Notes: generated by a model from the sequence alone, not told the origin. Counted from the first letter of the stretch, positions 39,584 to 48,719 are shown. The stretch: DNA of 64,000 nt from Micromonospora ureilytica (GCF_015751765.1 NZ_JADOTX010000001.1:5146001-5210000), one strand, 5' to 3'. Numbers and translations are program-made.

Positions 39584-40321
39584 GTGCAGCTCGCCCTGGT
39601 CCACGCCCGCTACCAGCTCCTGGAGATCATCCGGATTCCGGTGGCAGTCTTCGGCAGCGCCTTCTTCCCGGCCGCCGCCATGATCTTCTTCGTGGTGCCC
39701 TTCGCCGCTGACGACGCGGTGGGTGCCACCTACGCCACCGCGTCGATGGTCACCTTCTCGGTGATGAGCGCCAACATCTTCCAGTACGGCGTCGGTGTCG
39801 CCGAGGACCGCGACCAGCCCTGGAACCCGTACACCCGGACCCTGCCGGCCGGGCCGGCGCCGCGGTTCGCCGGCCGGGTGCTGGCCGGCCTGGCGCTGAC
39901 CTACCTCTCGCTGATCCCGGTCGTGGTGATCGGCGCGACGCTGACCGCGGCCACGATCACCCCGGCGGCTTTCCTGCTGGCCCTCGGCACGGTGGCCGTC
40001 ATCTCGGTGCCGTTCACGCTGATGGGGCTCGCCATCGGCTACTCGCTGCCGAGCAAGGCGGCGATCGTGGTGGCGCAGGTGCTCTTCCTGCCGCTGGCGT
40101 TCGGCGGCGGCCTGCTCTCCGCGCCGGGCGACGCGCCCGGGTTCATCGAGACGATCGCGCCGTACCTGCCGACCCGGGGCGCGGCCGAACTGATGTGGGC
40201 GGCAGCGGCCGACTACGACGTGCAGCCGCTGGCAGTGATCATGCTCGGTGTCTGGGTGGTGCTGCTCGCCGCGCTCGCCGGCTGGGCGTACCGGCGGGAC
40301 GAGGGTCGCCGGTTCAGCTGA
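39584..40321 (+). CDS. ABC-2 type permease
   Basis: 245 residues with six predicted helices, ABC-2 fold. GTG 39584 has AGGAGG six bases upstream. Partner of the preceding ATPase; together they would form an exporter under the upstream winged-helix regulator. Confidence 0.9.
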   Translation: MQLALVHARYQLLEIIRIPVAVFGSAFFPAAAMIFFVVPFAADDAVGATYATASMVTFSVMSANIFQYGVGVAEDRDQPWNPYTRTLPAGPAPRFAGRVLAGLALTYLSLIPVVVIGATLTAATITPAAFLLALGTVAVISVPFTLMGLAIGYSLPSKAAIVVAQVLFLPLAFGGGLLSAPGDAPGFIETIAPYLPTRGAAELMWAAAADYDVQPLAVIMLGVWVVLLAALAGWAYRRDEGRRFS

Positions 40322-40415
40322 CGATTCGTCCGTTTCCGCCCCGAGCCACAGCGGGACGGTGCCAGGATTCCGGCAGGGGGCCGCCGTGGCCACCCGGGCC
40401 GAGAGGGGTCTTGAC

Positions 40416-41180
40416 GTGAGCACCGTCCCGCCGGGTACGCCCTGCTGGGCCGACCTGGCCACCCCGGACCTGACCGACGCCCGGCGCTTCTATCCGGAGC
40501 TGTTCGGTTGGACCGGCCAGGTCACCCCGGAGCCCGAGGCGGGCGGCTACACGGTCTTCCTGCTCGACGGCAGGCCGGTGGCCGGCGCCGGCCCGCCCGC
40601 GATACCGGACCAGGTCCCGATCTGGTCGACGTACCTCGCGACCGACGACGCCGAGCTGGTCGCCGGGCGTGTCGAACGGGCCGGCGGGCAGGTCGTCGTA
40701 CCACCGTTCGAGGTCTTCGACAGGGGTTGGATGGCGGTCTTCGCCGACCCGGCCGGCGCCACGTTCAGCGTGTGGCAGCCGCTGGCCATGGCCGGCGCCG
40801 AGGTGTTCAACGTGCCGGGCGCGATGAGCTGGAACGAGCTGGTCACCCCCGACCCCGAGGGCGCGAAGGTCTTCTACGAGCTGGTGTTCGGCTGGCAGCC
40901 CGACGACCAGGCGGTGGGCGCGATGACGTACACCGGGTGGCGGCTCGGGACGCAGATCGTCGCCGGGATGATGCCGCCGCTGGCCGGCGACTTCCCGGCC
41001 GACCTGCCCGCGTACTGGACCGTGTACTTCGCGGTGGCCGACGCGGACGCCGCCGCGGCCCGCGCCTCCGAGCTGGGCGGAACGATCCTGGTTCCGCCCC
41101 GTGACATCCCGGCGGGCCGCTTCGCCGCCCTCCGCGACCCCCAGGGCGCTCTCTTCTCCGTCATCGACCTGGGCCCCTGA
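40416..41180 (+). CDS. VOC-family protein with two glyoxalase-like domains
   Basis: 254 residues. Two tandem vicinal-oxygen-chelate domains (about 8-120 and 128-253), seen by their repeated phrases CWADLATPDLTDARRFYPELFGW and WNELVTPDPEGAKVFYELVFGW and by ADPAGATFSVWQP and RDPQGALFSVIDLG. Such double-domain proteins act as glyoxalase/bleomycin-resistance-like or hydroxylase components; substrate not predictable. GTG 40416 with GAGAGGGG upstream. Confidence 0.85.
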   Translation: MSTVPPGTPCWADLATPDLTDARRFYPELFGWTGQVTPEPEAGGYTVFLLDGRPVAGAGPPAIPDQVPIWSTYLATDDAELVAGRVERAGGQVVVPPFEVFDRGWMAVFADPAGATFSVWQPLAMAGAEVFNVPGAMSWNELVTPDPEGAKVFYELVFGWQPDDQAVGAMTYTGWRLGTQIVAGMMPPLAGDFPADLPAYWTVYFAVADADAAAARASELGGTILVPPRDIPAGRFAALRDPQGALFSVIDLGP

Positions 41181-41188
41181 CCAGCCGC

Positions 41189-41214
41189 CCCGCCCCGGCA
41201 GGCTCAGGGGCGGG
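41189..41214. terminator. Convergent hairpin at the btuD stop
   Basis: CCCGCCCC and GGGGCGGG arms around a 10-base loop that contains the btuD stop codon. It lies between convergent VOC and btuD genes. Confidence 0.5.
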
Positions 41215-42022
41215 TGGGGCGGACGGGGACCACCAGGGGGCCGTGTGTACCGGGGACCACCCGGACGCTGGCCCGGTAGTGGGTGGCGAGCAACTCCTCG
41301 GTCAGCACCTCGGGAGGAGTCCCGGCGGCCACCACCTGACCGCCGGCGAGCATCACCATCCGGTCGGCGTACTCACCGGCCAGGGAGAGGTCGTGCATCG
41401 TGGCCAGCACGGTCAGGCCGTGCTCGCGGCGTAGCTGGTCGACGAGTTCGAGCACGTCCTGCTGGTGCCCGATGTCGAGCGCGCTGGTCGGCTCGTCGAG
41501 CAGCAGCAGCGTCGCGCCCTGGGCGAGCGCGCGGGCGAGGAACACCCGCTGCCGTTCGCCGCCGGAGAGGGTGGCCAGTTCGCGACGGTGGAAGCCGGTG
41601 AGGTCCAACCGTCCCAGCACCTCGTGCACGGCGTCGATGTCGGCTGTCGACTCCCGGCCCAGCGCCGGGATGTACGGGGTGCGACCGAGCAGCACGTAGT
41701 CCAGCACCGACATGCCGGGTGGCACCACCGGCGACTGTGCCACAGTGGCCACCACCCGTGCGCGGTCCCGACGGCGCAGCGCGGCACTCGGCGTACCGAA
41801 CAGGGTGATCGACCCCGGCGCGGGCAGCAGCCCACCGACGGCGCGCAACAGGGTCGACTTGCCGGCGCCGTTCGGGCCGATCACTGTGACCCACTCGCCG
41901 ACGGCGACGGTGAGGTCGACGCCGGTCAGGATCGGCGTGCCACCGAGGTCGACGTGCAGCCCGCGCACCTCGACGGCCGGCGCGTCGACAGCCGGCGCTC
42001 CGACGGCGGGTCCGCGGCTCAC
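41204..42022 (-). CDS. btuD: Cobalamin ABC importer ATP-binding protein
   Basis: 272 residues. Walker A GPNGAGKST, signature LSGGERQRVFLARAL, Walker B LLLLDEPTSALD, H-loop TMHDLSLAGEYADR. FecE/BtuD type. Assigned to B12 rather than iron because the operon starts with a cobalamin riboswitch. GTG 42022 overlaps the btuC stop by four bases. The first 20 residues are a Gly/Pro/Ala stretch. Upstream open frame is a btuC shadow. Confidence 0.87.
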   Translation of the reverse strand: MSRGPAVGAPAVDAPAVEVRGLHVDLGGTPILTGVDLTVAVGEWVTVIGPNGAGKSTLLRAVGGLLPAPGSITLFGTPSAALRRRDRARVVATVAQSPVVPPGMSVLDYVLLGRTPYIPALGRESTADIDAVHEVLGRLDLTGFHRRELATLSGGERQRVFLARALAQGATLLLLDEPTSALDIGHQQDVLELVDQLRREHGLTVLATMHDLSLAGEYADRMVMLAGGQVVAAGTPPEVLTEELLATHYRASVRVVPGTHGPLVVPVRPTRP

Positions 42023-43116
42023 GTGAGCACTCGCCGGGCGGTCCGCAGCACGAGGACGAAGAACGGGCCGCCCAGTAGGGCGGTCACCACTCCGATCGGC
42101 ACCTCGGACGGAGCGGCGGCGGTGCGGGCCACCACGTCGGTCAGTGCCAGGAACGCGCCGCCGAACAGCAGTGACATCGGCAGGATCACCCGGTAGCTGG
42201 ACCCGGCGAGCAGCCGGACGGTGTGCGGCACGATGATGCCGACGAAGCCGATCAGCCCGGTCGCGGAGACCGCCGCCGCGGTGCCCAGGGAGGCGGCGGC
42301 GATCAACAGGTAGCGGGTGCGCTGCGGGTGCAGACCGAGGCTTCTCGCCTCGTCGTCGCCGACCGCGAGGACGTCCAGCTCGCGGCGGTGCAGCAGCACC
42401 ACCACAGTGGTCAGCGCGGCGTACGGCAGCACCAGCAGCACGTCGTGCCAACCGGCGGTGGCCAGCCGGCCGAGCAGCCAGGAGTAGACCGGCTGGATGC
42501 TGTCGGCGTGTCGTTGCAGGAGGTACGTCTGCCCGGCGGACAGGAACGCGGAGACCGCCACCCCGGCCAGGATCAGCATCGCCGGTGACCCGCGTCGCCC
42601 CCCGGCCGCGCCGAGCACGTAGGTCATCGTGACGGCGAGCAGGGAACCGGCGAACGCGGCCAGCGGAATGGTCATCGGCAGCCCGGAGAGCGTGCCCTGC
42701 TGGCCGGCGCCGCCGAGGGCGATCGCCGCGGTGACCGCGAGGCCGGCGCCGGCGGCCACACCCAGCAGGTACGGGTCGGCCAGCGGGTTGCGGAACACCC
42801 CCTGGTAGCACCCGCCGGCCATGGCGAGCAGGCCGCCGACGAGCAGGCCCAGCACCACCCGGGGCAGCCGCAGCTCGGTGACGATGGCGATCTCGCGCTC
42901 GGTCAGCCCGCTGTCCAGGTGCACCCCGGGGAACAGGTTGAGCAGCTCGGCGGCGACGCTGCCCGGGGGCAGGCTCACCGGGCCGAGCGACACCCCGACG
43001 ACGAGCGCGACGAGCACCGCGACCAACCCCGCGACCAGCCAACGTTTGCGCAGCCCGGCGGGCCGGGCCCCAGATAGGAGCCCAGCGGGCCGGGCCGCGG
43101 ACAGCGGCCCGGTCAC
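42019..43116 (-). CDS. btuC: Cobalamin ABC importer permease
   Basis: 365 residues, FecCD/BtuC family with about ten helices. Segments such as LPRVVLGLLVGGLLAMAGGCYQGVFRNPLADPYLLGVAAGAG and GLIGFVGIIVPHTVRLL are diagnostic. GTG 43116 lies 13 bases after the btuF stop. The N-terminal 25 residues carry a short duplication (ARPAGL twice). Works with BtuF and BtuD. Confidence 0.9.
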   Translation of the reverse strand: MTGPLSAARPAGLLSGARPAGLRKRWLVAGLVAVLVALVVGVSLGPVSLPPGSVAAELLNLFPGVHLDSGLTEREIAIVTELRLPRVVLGLLVGGLLAMAGGCYQGVFRNPLADPYLLGVAAGAGLAVTAAIALGGAGQQGTLSGLPMTIPLAAFAGSLLAVTMTYVLGAAGGRRGSPAMLILAGVAVSAFLSAGQTYLLQRHADSIQPVYSWLLGRLATAGWHDVLLVLPYAALTTVVVLLHRRELDVLAVGDDEARSLGLHPQRTRYLLIAAASLGTAAAVSATGLIGFVGIIVPHTVRLLAGSSYRVILPMSLLFGGAFLALTDVVARTAAAPSEVPIGVVTALLGGPFFVLVLRTARRVLT

Positions 43117-43129
43117 CGACGGACGACGG

Positions 43130-44059
43130 TCACGCGGGCACCTTGGCGACCGCGTCGATGATGACCCGGAGCAGGTCCACGACGCGCGGCCCCCAGCGGG
43201 AGGCGATGTCGTCGTCCAGGGCCACGACCTGGTTGTTCTTCACCGCGGTGAGGCCGGCCCAGCCACTGCGGGCCTTGACCGTGTCGGCGCTCTGCTGGCA
43301 GCACTTGGCATCTGCCAGGAAGACGAAGTCCGGGTCGGCCTTGACGATGAACTCCTGGGACAGCTGCGGGTAGCCGAAGTTCTTGCCGTCCGCGTCGGCG
43401 GGGTCGGCGATGTTGGTCAGGCCGGCCTGACCGTAGAGCGAGCCGATGAAGGTCTTGCTGGTGGCGCTGTACAGCTCCGGGCCCAGCTCGTGGAAGTAGG
43501 TGAGCTTCTCCGCGCGCTGCGGCAGGTCCTTGACCAGCTTGGCGATGTCGTCCTTCATCCGGGTGGCGACGTCGGTGGCCTGGTCGGCGTGCCCGGTCAG
43601 CGTGCCCAGCTCGGTGATCTGCCGGTACGAGTCGTCGAGGGTGATCGCCGCCGGGGTCTGGTACACCGGGATCTTCAGCTTGCCGAGCTGCTCGACGATC
43701 TTGTTGCGGTCGTCGGAGAGCACCACGAGGTCCGGGTTCTTACCGGCGATCGCCTCGGCGTTCGGCTGGAAGGCGGAGAGGTCGGTCTTGGGCACGTCGG
43801 CCGGGTAGTTCGACTGGTCGTCGACGGCGGTCACCTGCGGGCCGGCACCGATCGCGAAGAGCATCTCGGTGGCGGTGGGCGACAGCACGACGATCTTCTC
43901 GGGCCGCTTGTCGAGGGTGAGCGCGCCGACGGTGACCGGGTAGGCGGCGGCCGCGGTGCCGGTGCTCGGCTTGTCGTCGGCCTTCTCGGCGCAGGCGCCG
44001 AGGGCGAGGGCGGCGACCGCGAGGGTCGCCGCGAAGAGCCGAGGGGTACGTCTGAACAT
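43130..44059 (-). CDS. btuF: Cobalamin-binding lipoprotein of the ABC importer
   Basis: 309 residues. Lipobox LALGAC with C23 as lipid attachment, then a BtuF/FhuD-type (class III) binding protein: IVVLSPTATEMLFAIGAGPQVTAVD at the start and PDLVVLSDDRNKIVEQL in the middle. ATG 44059 has AGGAGG six bases upstream, in a small hairpin. The B12 riboswitch just upstream identifies the ligand as a corrinoid; without it, iron-siderophore would be equally likely. Confidence 0.88.
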   Translation of the reverse strand: MFRRTPRLFAATLAVAALALGACAEKADDKPSTGTAAAAYPVTVGALTLDKRPEKIVVLSPTATEMLFAIGAGPQVTAVDDQSNYPADVPKTDLSAFQPNAEAIAGKNPDLVVLSDDRNKIVEQLGKLKIPVYQTPAAITLDDSYRQITELGTLTGHADQATDVATRMKDDIAKLVKDLPQRAEKLTYFHELGPELYSATSKTFIGSLYGQAGLTNIADPADADGKNFGYPQLSQEFIVKADPDFVFLADAKCCQQSADTVKARSGWAGLTAVKNNQVVALDDDIASRWGPRVVDLLRVIIDAVAKVPA

Positions 44060-44067
44060 GGGGGCCT

Positions 44068-44103
44068 CCTGTCGGTCGAGGAGTGTGGTGCTTCGCCGAC
44101 AGG
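44068..44103 (-). promoter_or_regulatory. Hairpin overlapping the btuF ribosome binding site
   Basis: Minus strand CCTGTCGG (44096-44103 region) and CCGACAGG (44068-44075) are perfect eight-base partners. The second arm runs into the AGGAGG ribosome binding site (44065-44070). It would act as the expression platform of the riboswitch, hiding the site when B12 is bound. Confidence 0.6.
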
Positions 44104-44154
44104 GACTTCCGTACGCCCGCCCACGAGGCGCCCTTCCTCGAGAGCGCGTTTCGC

Positions 44155-44255
44155 GACCGGTCCGCAGGCGACCTGGCTCGTCCCCACCTACCGGTGGGGC
44201 ATCACAGTTGCGGGACAGCGCCGGGATGAGCACCGGCTTCGCTGCGGACTGGTCG
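44155..44255 (-). ncRNA. Cobalamin riboswitch
   Basis: Minus strand shows the conserved core: GCCGGTG...CTGTCCCGCAACTGTGA, then a stem, then GAGCCAGGTCGCCTGC, which is the B12 box. An eight-base closing stem is formed by GTCCGCAG (44242-44249) and CTGCGGAC (44160-44167). It sits about 100 bases before btuF. In this family, binding of adenosylcobalamin or another corrinoid lowers expression of transport genes. Confidence 0.93.
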
Positions 44256-44289
44256 GTAAGACGGTAGCGCACCGCCAGGACGTGCCGGA

Positions 44290-44308
44290 TCGATCAAGGA
44301 TTGATCGA
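44290..44308. promoter_or_regulatory. Palindrome upstream of the riboswitch promoter
   Basis: TCGATCAA-gga-TTGATCGA, perfect. It is followed by a TACCGT (-10-like, plus coordinates 44261-44266) on the minus strand, so it would cover the -35 area. Possible binding site of an unknown regulator. Confidence 0.35.
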
Positions 44309-44376
44309 CGACGCACGATCGGCGGCTCGTCGCGCTCCGAGGGATTTGTCCCGGATCTGGAGGATCGGGAACGGGT

Positions 44377-44411
44377 GGTGGGGCCCCGCCGGGGCGGGAC
44401 GGGGCCCCACC
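44377..44411 (-). terminator. Hairpin terminator of the M14 peptidase gene
   Basis: GGTGGGGCCCCG (44377-44388) and CGGGGCCCCACC (44400-44411), perfect 12-base arms, 11-base loop, three bases after the stop codon. Confidence 0.75.
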
Positions 44412-44414
44412 CGA

Positions 44415-46292
44415 TCAGGAGGACGTGATGGTGACGTTGTCCACAGCCGCCTCCACCAGGCTGGCCCCGGACGCGTCCGCCGCCTCGATCAGCACGCGGA
44501 CCGACTGGCCGGCGTACGGGGTGAGGTTGAGGTTCGCTACCGCCCAACTTCCGTTGCGGTTGCTGGCCGCGCCGGCCTGGGTGAGCAGCGCTGTGGTGCC
44601 GCCGTTGTGCACCACGCTCACCCGCAGGTAGTCCGCCGACGAGGCGTTCGAGCCGTGCGCCAGGTACCAGGCCAGCGAGAGGCTCAGCGTGCCGGACGAC
44701 GGCAGGGTCACCGCCGGGGACCGGGCGCTGGTCACGCCGCCGTCGACGTCGTAGTCACCGGCGGCCGAGCCGGCGAGCCGGCCGGTCACCAGGTCGTTGG
44801 ATCCGGCGTACGGGGTGAGCTGCTTGGCGCCGGAGGACGTGGTCGCCTGGGCGGCGCCCCGCTCGAACGCGCCGACTGTGGCGGTGTCGGTGCCGCCCGG
44901 GTTGATGGTCCAGCCGGTGGCGGTCTCGAAGGTGTCCGACCAGACAGTGGTGCCGCCACCGCCGCCGCAGTACTGCGACTGCTTGTTGATGGCCCGGTAC
45001 GGGCAGTCGGCGTACTCGCTGAGCAGCAGCACTGCCTCCCGGTTGCGCGAGGTCTGCGCCGGGATGACCTCGTCGGGCGGGTAGAAGCCCCCGCCGCCGG
45101 ACGAGCCGGGATACATCTCGAAGGTGTACGCCCAGATGTTGTGGGTGGCCCACATCCAGTCGAGGCTGTCCCCGTCGGTGATGTAGAGGTCGCTGGACTG
45201 TTCCGGGGTGTAGCCGTTGGTGGCCGCCATCTGCTGACCGATGGTGGCGAAGGTGTTGTACTGGTCCGCGCTCATCCCGGTCGCGGTGTTCGCCGTGGTG
45301 TAGCCGTACGGCCAGAGCACCAACTGCGAGTACGTGTGGAAGTCGATATTGGCCTTGATCTGCTGCACGCCACCGACCACCCGGCCGTTGACGAAGTTGC
45401 GCAGCGCCTGCGTCTCGGGGGCGGAGAACGCCGACGGCCCCCGGTAGGTCTCCGACGAGGTGGTGCCGGACGAGCCGCCGCAGCATCCCCAGTTGTAGGA
45501 CCAGTTGCGGTTCAGGTCGGTGCCGACGTTTGACGAACCGCTGTTGGGCTGCCGGTTCTTGCGCCAGGACCGGTACGACCCGGTGGCGATGTCGTACTCG
45601 CTGCCGTCCGGGTTGACCGTCGGCACGATCCAGAGCTCCCGGCCGTTGACGATGTTGGTGATCCGGGAGTCGCTGCCGTAGCTGTCGGTGAAGAGGTTGA
45701 GCAGGTAGATCGCCATCTCGACGGTCAGGTGCTCACGGGCGTGCTGCTGGGAGTTGAACAGGATCTCCGGCTCGTTCTCGTCGGTGCCGACGTTGTCGGA
45801 GATCTTCACTGCCATCAGGTCGCGGCCCTCGTACGAGGAACCGATGCTGATCTTGCGGGCGATCGCCGGATGGTCGGCGACGACCTGGTTCACGACGGCT
45901 GTCAGTTCCGCGTAGTCGTGGTAGTTGGAGTCGGCGGGCGGGAAGGCCAGCGCGCCGAAGTCGCCGGCGCCGCGCTCGGCGTTGGGCGGCGGGGCCAGCG
46001 GTTCCAGCCGGAAGCCGAGTTTGCCGATCGCGGCGGCCTCACCCGCGGTCGCCGAGATGTGCAGCACCCCGTGTTCGGAGTAGTCGATGGCGGCCCCGGT
46101 GCGGGCCACCGCGTTGCGGTCGGCGAGGGTCCGGGGCCCGAGCACCCGGTAGCCGGAGGCGGCCTGCTCAGCGGTGCGGTCCGGTGCCGGTCGGGCGGCG
46201 ACCGGACCGGCGGCGACTGTGACGATGCCCAGCCCGGTGACGACAGCGAGCACCAGGACACGGCGGAGAGGGGTGGGCGTGCGGAGGGCCAT
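44415..46292 (-). CDS. Secreted M14 zinc carboxypeptidase with C-terminal accessory domain
   Basis: 625 residues. Signal peptide 1-33, propeptide-like lead, then M14 metallocarboxypeptidase domain (about 120-425): zinc ligands H184 and E187 in QQHAREH, H319 in DFHTYSQLV, substrate arginine in NRNW, catalytic E392 in FEMYP. Residues 440-625 form a beta-jelly-roll type accessory domain ([17 protein letters not shown] onward). ATG 46292 has GAGGAGG six bases upstream. It is divergent from a second secreted peptidase. Family: Streptomyces carboxypeptidase T/SG-like. Probably nutrient proteolysis. Confidence 0.93.
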   Translation of the reverse strand: MALRTPTPLRRVLVLAVVTGLGIVTVAAGPVAARPAPDRTAEQAASGYRVLGPRTLADRNAVARTGAAIDYSEHGVLHISATAGEAAAIGKLGFRLEPLAPPPNAERGAGDFGALAFPPADSNYHDYAELTAVVNQVVADHPAIARKISIGSSYEGRDLMAVKISDNVGTDENEPEILFNSQQHAREHLTVEMAIYLLNLFTDSYGSDSRITNIVNGRELWIVPTVNPDGSEYDIATGSYRSWRKNRQPNSGSSNVGTDLNRNWSYNWGCCGGSSGTTSSETYRGPSAFSAPETQALRNFVNGRVVGGVQQIKANIDFHTYSQLVLWPYGYTTANTATGMSADQYNTFATIGQQMAATNGYTPEQSSDLYITDGDSLDWMWATHNIWAYTFEMYPGSSGGGGFYPPDEVIPAQTSRNREAVLLLSEYADCPYRAINKQSQYCGGGGGTTVWSDTFETATGWTINPGGTDTATVGAFERGAAQATTSSGAKQLTPYAGSNDLVTGRLAGSAAGDYDVDGGVTSARSPAVTLPSSGTLSLSLAWYLAHGSNASSADYLRVSVVHNGGTTALLTQAGAASNRNGSWAVANLNLTPYAGQSVRVLIEAADASGASLVEAAVDNVTITSS

Positions 46293-46361
46293 TGACTACC
46301 TCCTCGATGGGCGGGAGATCCCGCTCGGTGAAGGACACTTCACCACCTGTCACATGGTCAT

Positions 46362-46373
46362 ATCAATATTGAT
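46362..46373. promoter_or_regulatory. ATCAATATTGAT palindrome between divergent peptidase genes
   Basis: Perfect 12-base AT-rich palindrome in the 210-base divergent region, 70 bases from the M14 start and 130 from the C39 start. A leader hairpin GGTGAAG-gaca-CTTCACC also lies at 46327-46344. Both could bind a shared regulator. Confidence 0.45.
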
Positions 46374-46502
46374 CGCTGCGTTCTCCATCCCAGGTGGACC
46401 ATCACGGCGGCAATGATTTTCCACCTATCAACATCTGGCGAAACTTCCCTCCAAGCGGAAAACTGACCAGCGACGATGCCCCCTCGACACCGCGGAGCAC
46501 CC

Positions 46503-47840
46503 ATGGCCAGATCCCGCCTGCGCGCGGCCGCCCTCGCCGGCGTCACCACGCTCACCCTGCTCACCAGCGCCGCGCCCGCGCTGGCCGCCCACCCGCCCGC
46601 CCCCGTCCACGACGAGCAGATCACCTACCAGGACTGGTCCGGGCCCGCCGACTGGCACCGGGGCAGCCGGGCCGGCACCCGCGTCGTGCCCGGCGCCCGA
46701 GCGGGCGTCACCCTGGCCCGTCCGGCCGGCACCATCGAGTACGCGGACCCGCACACCGGCGCCACCCGCACCTGGGAGTACGGCACCTGGACCTCGCCGA
46801 CGACCCGAATCGGGTTCGACGCCACCGAGCTGATCGCCTCCTGGAACGCGGAGACCCCCGCCGGCACCTGGATCCAGGTGGAGATGCAGGGCAACTACAC
46901 AAGCGGCGACCAGACCCCGTGGTACGTCCTGGGTCGCTGGGCGTCCGGCGACACCGACATCAAGCGGACCAGCGTCGACCGGCAGGGCGACCCCTGGTCG
47001 ACGATCTGGACCGACACCTTCAGCATCGACGACGCCACCGCCGGGGTGCTGCTGCGGTCGTACCAGCTCAAGCTGACCCTCTACCGGGCACCCGGGCAGA
47101 ACGCCGCCCCGGTGGTCCGGATGCTGGGTGCGATGAGCTCCACAGTGCCGGACCGGTTCACAGTGCCACCGAGCGCCGGGCACATCGCCTGGGGCCGGGA
47201 GCTGCCGGTGCCGCGCTACTCGCAGAACGTGCACGCCGGGCACTACCCCGAGTACGACGGCGGCGGCGAGGCGTGGTGCTCACCCACCTCGACCGAGATG
47301 GTGGTCGAGTACTGGGGTCGCAAACCGTCGGCGGCCGACACCTCCTGGGTGGACCCGACCTACCCCGACCCGACGGTCAACCACGCCGCGCGGATGACCT
47401 ACGACTACGCGTACGACGGCGCGGGCAACTGGCCGTTCAACACCGCGTACGCGGCCAGCTTCCCCGGGCTGGAGGGCCGGGTGACCCGACTGCACTCGTT
47501 GGACGAGCTGGAGCGTTTCATCGCCGCCGGCATCCCCGTCGTGACCAGCCAGTCCTTCCTCGCCAGTGAGCTGGACGGGGCGAACTACGGCACCTCCGGG
47601 CACCTATTCGTGGTGGTCGGCTTCACCGCCGACGGCGACGTGATCGTCAACGACCCCGCCTCGTCCAGCAACGACGTGGTGCGCAACGTCTACAAGCGTG
47701 CCCAGTTCGAACAGATCTGGCTACGGACCAAGCGCACCAACGCCAGCGGCGGCGTCTCGGGCGGCTCCGGCGGCGTCGCGTACCTGATCAAGCCGACGTC
47801 CAAGCCCTGGCCCAAGGCCCCCAACTCCACCAACTGGTAG
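46503..47840 (+). CDS. Secreted C39-like cysteine peptidase
   Basis: 445 residues. Signal peptide 1-29 (ALAAHPPA). The N-terminal half is beta-rich (residues 40-210, unknown domain). The C-terminal half (235-430) is a peptidase C39-like papain fold: QNVHAGHYPEYDGGGEAWCSPTS with C259, H367 in SGHLFVVVGF and N383-D384 in VNDPAS. No processing-leader transporter is nearby, so it is not a bacteriocin C39 protease but a free secreted enzyme. ATG 46503 with CGGAG upstream; the open frame begins earlier. Confidence 0.85.
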   Translation: MARSRLRAAALAGVTTLTLLTSAAPALAAHPPAPVHDEQITYQDWSGPADWHRGSRAGTRVVPGARAGVTLARPAGTIEYADPHTGATRTWEYGTWTSPTTRIGFDATELIASWNAETPAGTWIQVEMQGNYTSGDQTPWYVLGRWASGDTDIKRTSVDRQGDPWSTIWTDTFSIDDATAGVLLRSYQLKLTLYRAPGQNAAPVVRMLGAMSSTVPDRFTVPPSAGHIAWGRELPVPRYSQNVHAGHYPEYDGGGEAWCSPTSTEMVVEYWGRKPSAADTSWVDPTYPDPTVNHAARMTYDYAYDGAGNWPFNTAYAASFPGLEGRVTRLHSLDELERFIAAGIPVVTSQSFLASELDGANYGTSGHLFVVVGFTADGDVIVNDPASSSNDVVRNVYKRAQFEQIWLRTKRTNASGGVSGGSGGVAYLIKPTSKPWPKAPNSTNW

Positions 47841-47850
47841 GCACCGCGCG

Positions 47851-47911
47851 GTTGATCATGAAGTTATTGCCCGACTACTCGGCGTGTCGTGACAATAACT
47901 TCATGATCAAC
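47851..47911. terminator. Perfect 19-base-arm hairpin between convergent genes
   Basis: GTTGATCATGAAGTTATTG (47851-47869) and its exact complement (47893-47911), with a small inner CGAC...GTCG pair. It is AT-rich against a GC-rich background and includes the stop codon of the DUF4229 gene. Acts as a bidirectional terminator; I recall the sequence as a widespread repeat in Micromonosporaceae. Confidence 0.75.
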
Positions 47912-48185
47912 GCGGGGAGTCTGGGGTTTGGGTGGGGGGTTGGTCGTCGCCGGCCAGGGCGGAGCGGAGGCGTTCCTTCTCGGTACGGCGGCGCTCGGCT
48001 GCTTCGGCGATCTCCCCGGCCATCTCGTCCCGCCAACCGCGCAGCAGGAAATAGGAGAGCGCGGCAGAGAACACCAACGCCAGCATCAGCTTCAGGAACA
48101 CGTTCATGTCGACCAGCCAGAGGCCCGCCAGCACGGCGACGAACAGCCCGATCCGGCCCAGCGTGTACTTGAGCGCGGCGCTCAC
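47907..48185 (-). CDS. DUF4229 family small membrane protein
   Basis: 92 residues from GTG 48185 (VSAALKYTLGRIGLFVAVL), with CGGAG eight bases upstream. Two helices and a basic/acidic coiled tail (GWRDEMAGEIAEAAERRRTEKERL). Common in actinobacteria, usually near menaquinone or respiratory genes; function unknown. Its stop codon is supplied by the hairpin repeat. Confidence 0.85.
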   Translation of the reverse strand: MSAALKYTLGRIGLFVAVLAGLWLVDMNVFLKLMLALVFSAALSYFLLRGWRDEMAGEIAEAAERRRTEKERLRSALAGDDQPPTQTPDSPR

Positions 48186-48258
48186 CTGCACCACTCCGTT
48201 CTCTCCGTCGCCCGCCACTGCCGGCGGAAGGATCGAGCCGCCCGGCGGGCGGTCGTGG

Positions 48259-48696
48259 TCAGCCGGTCCGGCGGGCCAGCCAGCGGACGCCCGGGAACCA
48301 GAGAGCCGCGTACGCCACTGTGAACGCCCCCGCCGCCAACGCGCCGGAGAGCAGCGGCGGCAACCCCGCGCCCAGACCGGCGACCAGCAGCCCCACGAAC
48401 ACCCCGACGGCAGCGGCGACCACCGCGGCCAGCACCCGGGCCGCGCCGAACTCCCAGGCTCGGAAGTCGTCCCAGAACAACCAGGCCGGCAGGATCACCG
48501 CCAGCCAACCGTTTGTGTGCCCGAAGTCGCCGGCGCCGACCGAGGCGAACGCCCAGTCGAACAGCACCAACGCGAGCACACCGATGACCAGGCCGGCCAG
48601 GCACACCCCGAGCAGATCGCCCAGGGTACGGATGCGCCCATCGGCGTCCCGGCGGGGAAACCCGCCCTGCTGCTCAGGTCCTCGTTGCTCGGTCAT
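48259..48696 (-). CDS. Conserved membrane protein
   Basis: 145 residues, four membrane helices after a 25-residue soluble start (RIRTLGDLLGVCLAGLVIGVLAL). Unknown function. 73 bases upstream of DUF4229 and 23 bases downstream of mqnE, same direction, so likely in one transcription unit. Confidence 0.8.
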   Translation of the reverse strand: MTEQRGPEQQGGFPRRDADGRIRTLGDLLGVCLAGLVIGVLALVLFDWAFASVGAGDFGHTNGWLAVILPAWLFWDDFRAWEFGAARVLAAVVAAAVGVFVGLLVAGLGAGLPPLLSGALAAGAFTVAYAALWFPGVRWLARRTG

Positions 48697-48719
48697 CGAC
48701 TGCGAGGGTACGTGGCGGC

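Noticed and set aside
41204..44059. Iron-siderophore ABC transporter assignment
   Set aside because: Protein families allow it, but the cobalamin riboswitch directly upstream favours B12.
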